Below, piece after piece: positions 60,082 through 64,000 of a stretch of 64,000 nt of DNA. Origin of the DNA: Sipunculus nudus (lineage: Eukaryota > Annelida > Sipuncula > Golfingiida > Sipunculidae); contig CM049312.1 of NCBI GenBank assembly GCA_026874595.1, forward strand, positions 73,382,429 to 73,446,428. The letters are read 5' to 3'. Every line of letters begins with the position of its first letter. The stretch's first letter is position 1. Both the position numbers and the translations under genes were made by a program. Under the pieces are notes generated by a model. It was not told the origin of the DNA and did no database searches. It saw only the letters and a program-made list of their open reading frames with translations.

Positions 60082-63000
60082 CCAATATAAAACACCAAAA
60101 TATAAGCACACCAATATAAATGATTGCACCGCACAATCGGACATTGGCTATGGTGGTTGGGAGTTATAAGGGAAACAATACGAAAAGGGCAGTTCTGGTT
60201 CATTTTGGCGTTTTGTTTCGTCAAACGGTTGCTTATCTATAAAGATTTTCCACTTTGGCAAATTTAAGGTATAAATAGTAGAACAGCAAATCCAACATAG
60301 AATAATTAACGTCTTATATTTAGCTATCCCAAAACCTGAAGGAGAAATGAGAAAATAAATTGGCTATACTGAGATAGATATTTAACTGTATTCTCTCTCC
60401 ATTGTTGTTCATGAAATACTTACTTGACAGCATTCACTCGTACACCTTGCGGACCGAGTTCTGTAAACAAAGTATGGTCAAGGTGACTGCGTGACCATAC
60501 AATGCTGTAATTTGTATAAAATGGATTATAGAAGTGCTGTTTATAAATCTTTTCAAAATTTATGAAAACCAGCTTGAAATAGGCAATCATGGTTCTATAA
60601 ATACATGTAGATAGGTATGACATTGCTAACGCACCCAGAATTTAGCACCTTTACGATACACCCCTCAACATAACAGGAATGAATCTTTTTAGACTTGTTG
60701 AGATAATTTGTACAAGAACAGGGAGACGTACGTACGAATAGATGGAGAAAAATTCTGCATGCCCATTTGGATATATACGCCTCTTATTTCGAAAATTAAA
60801 CCTAAACTAATTTGTCGCTGAGGAGTTTTACAAAAAAAACACAATGCTCAAATAAGACATAAACATCAGGTGTGTGTTGCAATAAGGTGACTTAAGTCAT
60901 GTAGGTGACTTAAGCCCGGGGGCACCTGTGTGTCACTATGGTAACCATTATGACGTCACAATTGTCACAATGGTATTCAGGCCCGCAACTGGGCTTAAGT
61001 CCAGTAAAATGTTATTGCAACAGGCCCCAGATTCGCAAAACTTATTCTCCAGAAGATAGACATATTCATTATTTGATTATTAGTTATTAAAAAATTTAAT
61101 TTTGATATATATTATCATGTGCATAAAATAAATTAGTTTGAGTATTATTAGACTTAATAATTAAATCAAAACTAATAGTTTAATAAAAGTAAGGGAGATG
61201 TGCATTATTATTTTTGATGGTTATGATCACATGTAAAATGAGTATAATATTATTACGGTTACATGTTTTACTGTTATTATATAACTTATACATCAGAGGA
61301 AGAGCCTTCTCGTACCATAAGAGAGGCATCTTGTAAACATTGCAACAGCAGCTTTGCTCATGCAATAGAATGGTGAAGCCTCACGTTGAAAAAGGCAAAA
61401 TACACACATTACGACTTTAATTGATGAGACAATAAATCTAAAGGACTTGAATGAATTAGAACAAACATTAGAACAAAATATATGCAAATAATATTATATT
61501 CAAAATATTGGAACTTGTAAGTGATAAATTGTGTTTACTTATCAAGGTGTAATGACCAAAAATGATAAGACAGAGACCGTAATCAGATGATAATATACCA
61601 TACATTGCTCTGTAAATGAAGAAGTTTGTTCCGAGCGATGCGATACCAATTAATTTGTTAGAAAGACCTTACATATAATATTAATGTGTTCCACTTAAAC
61701 GAACAAGGTTATTGGCCGTAATCAGTCCGACAAAACGGTGGCATGAAGATAAGAAAGATTCAATGAATGCTGCCTGTTCACAACGTGGTATATATATGCA
61801 TATATATCTTAGAATCATCAATCTTAGAATTTGTTTAATTCAGTTTTATAGTCTATATTGAAATTACATTTAACCCTAAAGATATATACTTAGAATGTGC
61901 GATCAGCAGAAATAATATTTTAAAATTTGCATAAACTGAAGAGTATTGTAATTTTCATTTTGGCTAAATAAGACAGATCCGCCTTTCTTACGTTGACAAA
62001 TCATTGAAAAAAATTGCGATTAATGCTGTAATTTACATGTGCATTTCCTGGAAAGAATTTAAGGAATTTCAACCGAAGACGCCGTACTCATTCGGACGCT
62101 GTTCTGCCTGGACGCCCAGACCATGCGATCGTTGTCTACTTTAAGTGAGATCATTTCATTCCTTTTCCATATAGGTTTTCCAACACGCTATAGTCCGTTT
62201 CATCCCCTCATGTCCACCTGTTTTTTGCTATGAAAATTTTTATTATTTACATTATAAGGGAAACAATTAAAGTGTAGAGCCGAGGATTAAAGAACCTAAT
62301 TTTCAACAAGGTTACTAAATACCTACCTTACACCTTATTTGAGAAACAGAATTTTCTGAAAATATGAGAAATCAGTCTACAGTTTACAACATATCAGACC
62401 GATTTATGGCGGTCAAGGTCATTGGTCACATGCAAAAACAGCCTCAACTGACAGCTGCTAATTGGATGATCTCATGTAAACACTTTAAAAAATATAACCA
62501 GCTAAAATAAAGATGGCTATTTATGGAGGGAAACATCATATCAGCCAGATCATGGTGAAGAGATTATAATGTTGTGAAACATAAACGGTGGATTTATTGT
62601 AAAATTGTTAATTGCCATATTAGGTTGTCACTTCCATATTTTATTTTCTTGGGCATTATTAAAAAATATAAACTTTTGAGAAAATCATCAACAAAAAAAA
62701 CAGGTGGACAGCAGGTGGTGAAACGGACTATAGCAAATTAAAAGTGTGTCATATGATTGACTCTTGGCCCGATCTATTGAACTTCGTACTGAGAGTCAAT
62801 TCCAGAGAGAAAATATAAAGGGAAAAGTACGAGGGGGTTTCACACACCCAGGTACATGAATAAAAGTGAAACTTGTACACCGGTAATCCCTCCTATGATT
62901 GGACATGGTTCCTCCCCTTCTTAATTGGTCTTATGCATTTACTGTGTACAAACAGTGATTTAATGTCAAATGTCAAGTCGGTAAGTGTCAAACTCCGAAG

Positions 63001-63698
63001 GAAGCTTTGTTTATATTATTCCAGAGTTCAAAAGTCACTTTTCCACCTGTTGCAGTATTTATTGTCAATATATATGGCTTCGGATCCCAACGTAAAAGAC
63101 TTAAAAGGCGTGCTACTAACAGTCCACAGTCATAGTGTAACATCCAGTTTTGAACCAATTAACAGTGAAAGAGTGTGTTAGTCCTCTCAGGACATCCTAA
63201 GGGTATTTGTATACACTCCTCACGGGAATGACAAGTCAGATGAGATGCATTTGTTGCTTAATGATAAACTCTATTTGCAACACATTTTTGTGACAAGGTG
63301 TTTTAAACAAGGACCTATCTGTCTACATTTTAGAGGTGATTTTTTTTATGAACTCAAGACTTTAGTAACCCCTGTTGTCCGTTCTTATAATATAGGAAAG
63401 TATCCGTCTTGATGTCTTGTTCCTATAATTCTTCATAAATAGAAAAAGGGACAAAACTATGTCATCTCTCGTCAATATCTAACACCAATTCTAGGAACTG
63501 TGCTTACATCAGATTCTACAATATAAATCTTAAAAGTAAGGATTACATTTTTCTATTGACCTGTTTTACAGACTGTATTTCTCCATCTTACATACATACA
63601 GACTGTTCCATGCAAACAAAGAAACAAGACTTAGTATAAAATTCATGTGGCACTCACCGGACAGACCGAAGCAATGGATCCAACATTGACAATATTTC
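59504..63698 (-). CDS. SDR2: convergent SDR paralog, 3' exons only, possibly decayed
   Basis: Minus-strand exons: 63658-63698 (41 nt), 61316-61385 (70 nt by homology), 60424-60460 (37 nt), 59959-60022 (64 nt) and last exon 59504-59737. The first four match SDR1 exons 5-8 in length and phase. Motifs: GNIVNVGS with catalytic Ser, YCMSK (Tyr, Lys), ELGPQGVRVNAVN, then a substrate-loop exon, then SSDQARFITGTSINIDGG. Exons for the cofactor half lie beyond the right edge. Three oddities: the homology-based acceptor before the 70-nt exon reads AA rather than AG (a GAG 6 nt inside could serve, losing two residues); the family's NPG is NRG; and the C-terminal tail runs ~30 residues past the IDGG motif. 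It is either a diverged gene or a young pseudogene. Function is unknown beyond the SDR fold. Confidence 0.82.
60031..60080. repeat. (TA)n at the SDR2 acceptor of the 64-nt exon
   Basis: On the minus strand the tract ends 8 nt before the exon (TTCAACAG|TCGTGG), the same place and spacing as in SDR1. Confidence 0.95.
60875..61022. mobile_element. 148-bp palindromic MITE in an SDR2 intron
   Basis: The ends TGTTGCAATAA and TTATTGCAACA are inverted. Inner arms share GACTTAAG/CTTAAGTC and further pairs around a GTGACGTC-like centre. Flanks do not show an unambiguous target duplication, and there is no ORF. Confidence 0.75.
62191..62730. mobile_element. 540-bp Tc1/mariner-type MITE in an SDR2 intron
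   Basis: The ends TAGTCCGTTTCA and TGAAACGGACTA are inverted, with continued pairing through TGTCCACCTGTTTTTT (~40 bp). Both sides have a TA duplication (62189-62190 and 62731-62732). The interior is non-coding. Confidence 0.85.
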
Positions 63699-64000
63699 CT
63701 AATATTAAGAAAAAAAAGGTTGACTCTATCAAATAACGTTGTCTGGTTTAAAATTCTGATAACAAATAACTTTAAATACGTGCAGCCTTCTGTACAAATA
63801 TATTTATACGGAATACATAAGGAAATGAAGCTTTGTGTTCCCCGTCTTACCAACATTATCGTGTAAATATGTTTAGTAAAAGATATCACTTAAAGATATT
63901 TAATAAAAGATCAGGGCGCAATTACAAGTAGTGTTTATAAAACAACTTGAAAAAAGTCATATTCGTCAGCAAGAAATTAATAATTTCTCCTGACTTTTAC
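63699..64000. other. SDR2 intron running off the window
   Basis: Sequence upstream of the 41-nt exon. No NNAG-type exon (equivalent of SDR1 exon 4) occurs before the edge, so it lies beyond 64000. Confidence 0.5.

Overview
This is animal nuclear DNA: AT-rich, with long AT-rich gaps, GT-AG introns, many microsatellites and layered transposable elements. The mix (KDZ transposase with a CxC zinc cluster, FLYWCH-type MULE, and hairpin-plus-(CCGT)n dispersed repeats) suggests a marine invertebrate, most likely a bivalve or other mollusc. That assignment is inference. No rRNA, tRNA, CRISPR or prokaryotic operon is visible.

Two host genes can be assembled. SDR1 (+, 38295-52694) is a complete nine-exon classical short-chain dehydrogenase/reductase of 266 residues with every catalytic motif. 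SDR2 (-, 59504-63698, continuing beyond the right edge) is a convergent paralog. Its internal exons have the same lengths and phases as SDR1 exons 5-8 (41, 70, 37 and 64 nt), but one splice acceptor and one conserved proline are damaged. Both genes carry a (TA)n tract ending exactly 8 nt before the acceptor of the 64-nt exon.

The left 37 kb is a transposon graveyard. It holds a duplicated and frameshifted hAT fragment (2.1-2.8 kb), a CACTA-like transposase tail (6.9-7.3 kb), a 2-kb foldback element with palindromic GATC-rich arms (7.6-9.6 kb), and a mariner-like non-autonomous element set exactly into a TA of an older repeat (10.9-12.4 kb). It continues with a KDZ transposase pseudogene interrupted by a hAT-type MITE (14-17.2 kb), a CR1-like LINE tail (17.5 kb), and a MULE with 29-bp inverted ends and a long transposase ORF (19.1-21.9 kb). 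After a 4.9-kb inverted repeat (24.7-29.6 kb) comes a decayed Gypsy element (29.8-37.0 kb) containing a piggyBac-type MITE and a 5'-truncated L1-like LINE with an 11-bp target duplication.

One dispersed family recurs across the whole window and fills SDR1 introns 3 and 5. It starts with a hairpin followed by (CCGT)n, and ends in a shared 33-bp terminus with its own hairpin. The structure resembles a non-autonomous Helentron (HINE-like). Two of its 3' ends lie 6 and 19 bp from SDR1 exons 4 and 6. Two other dispersed families use the same hairpin-then-(CCGT)n layout and are nested inside it.
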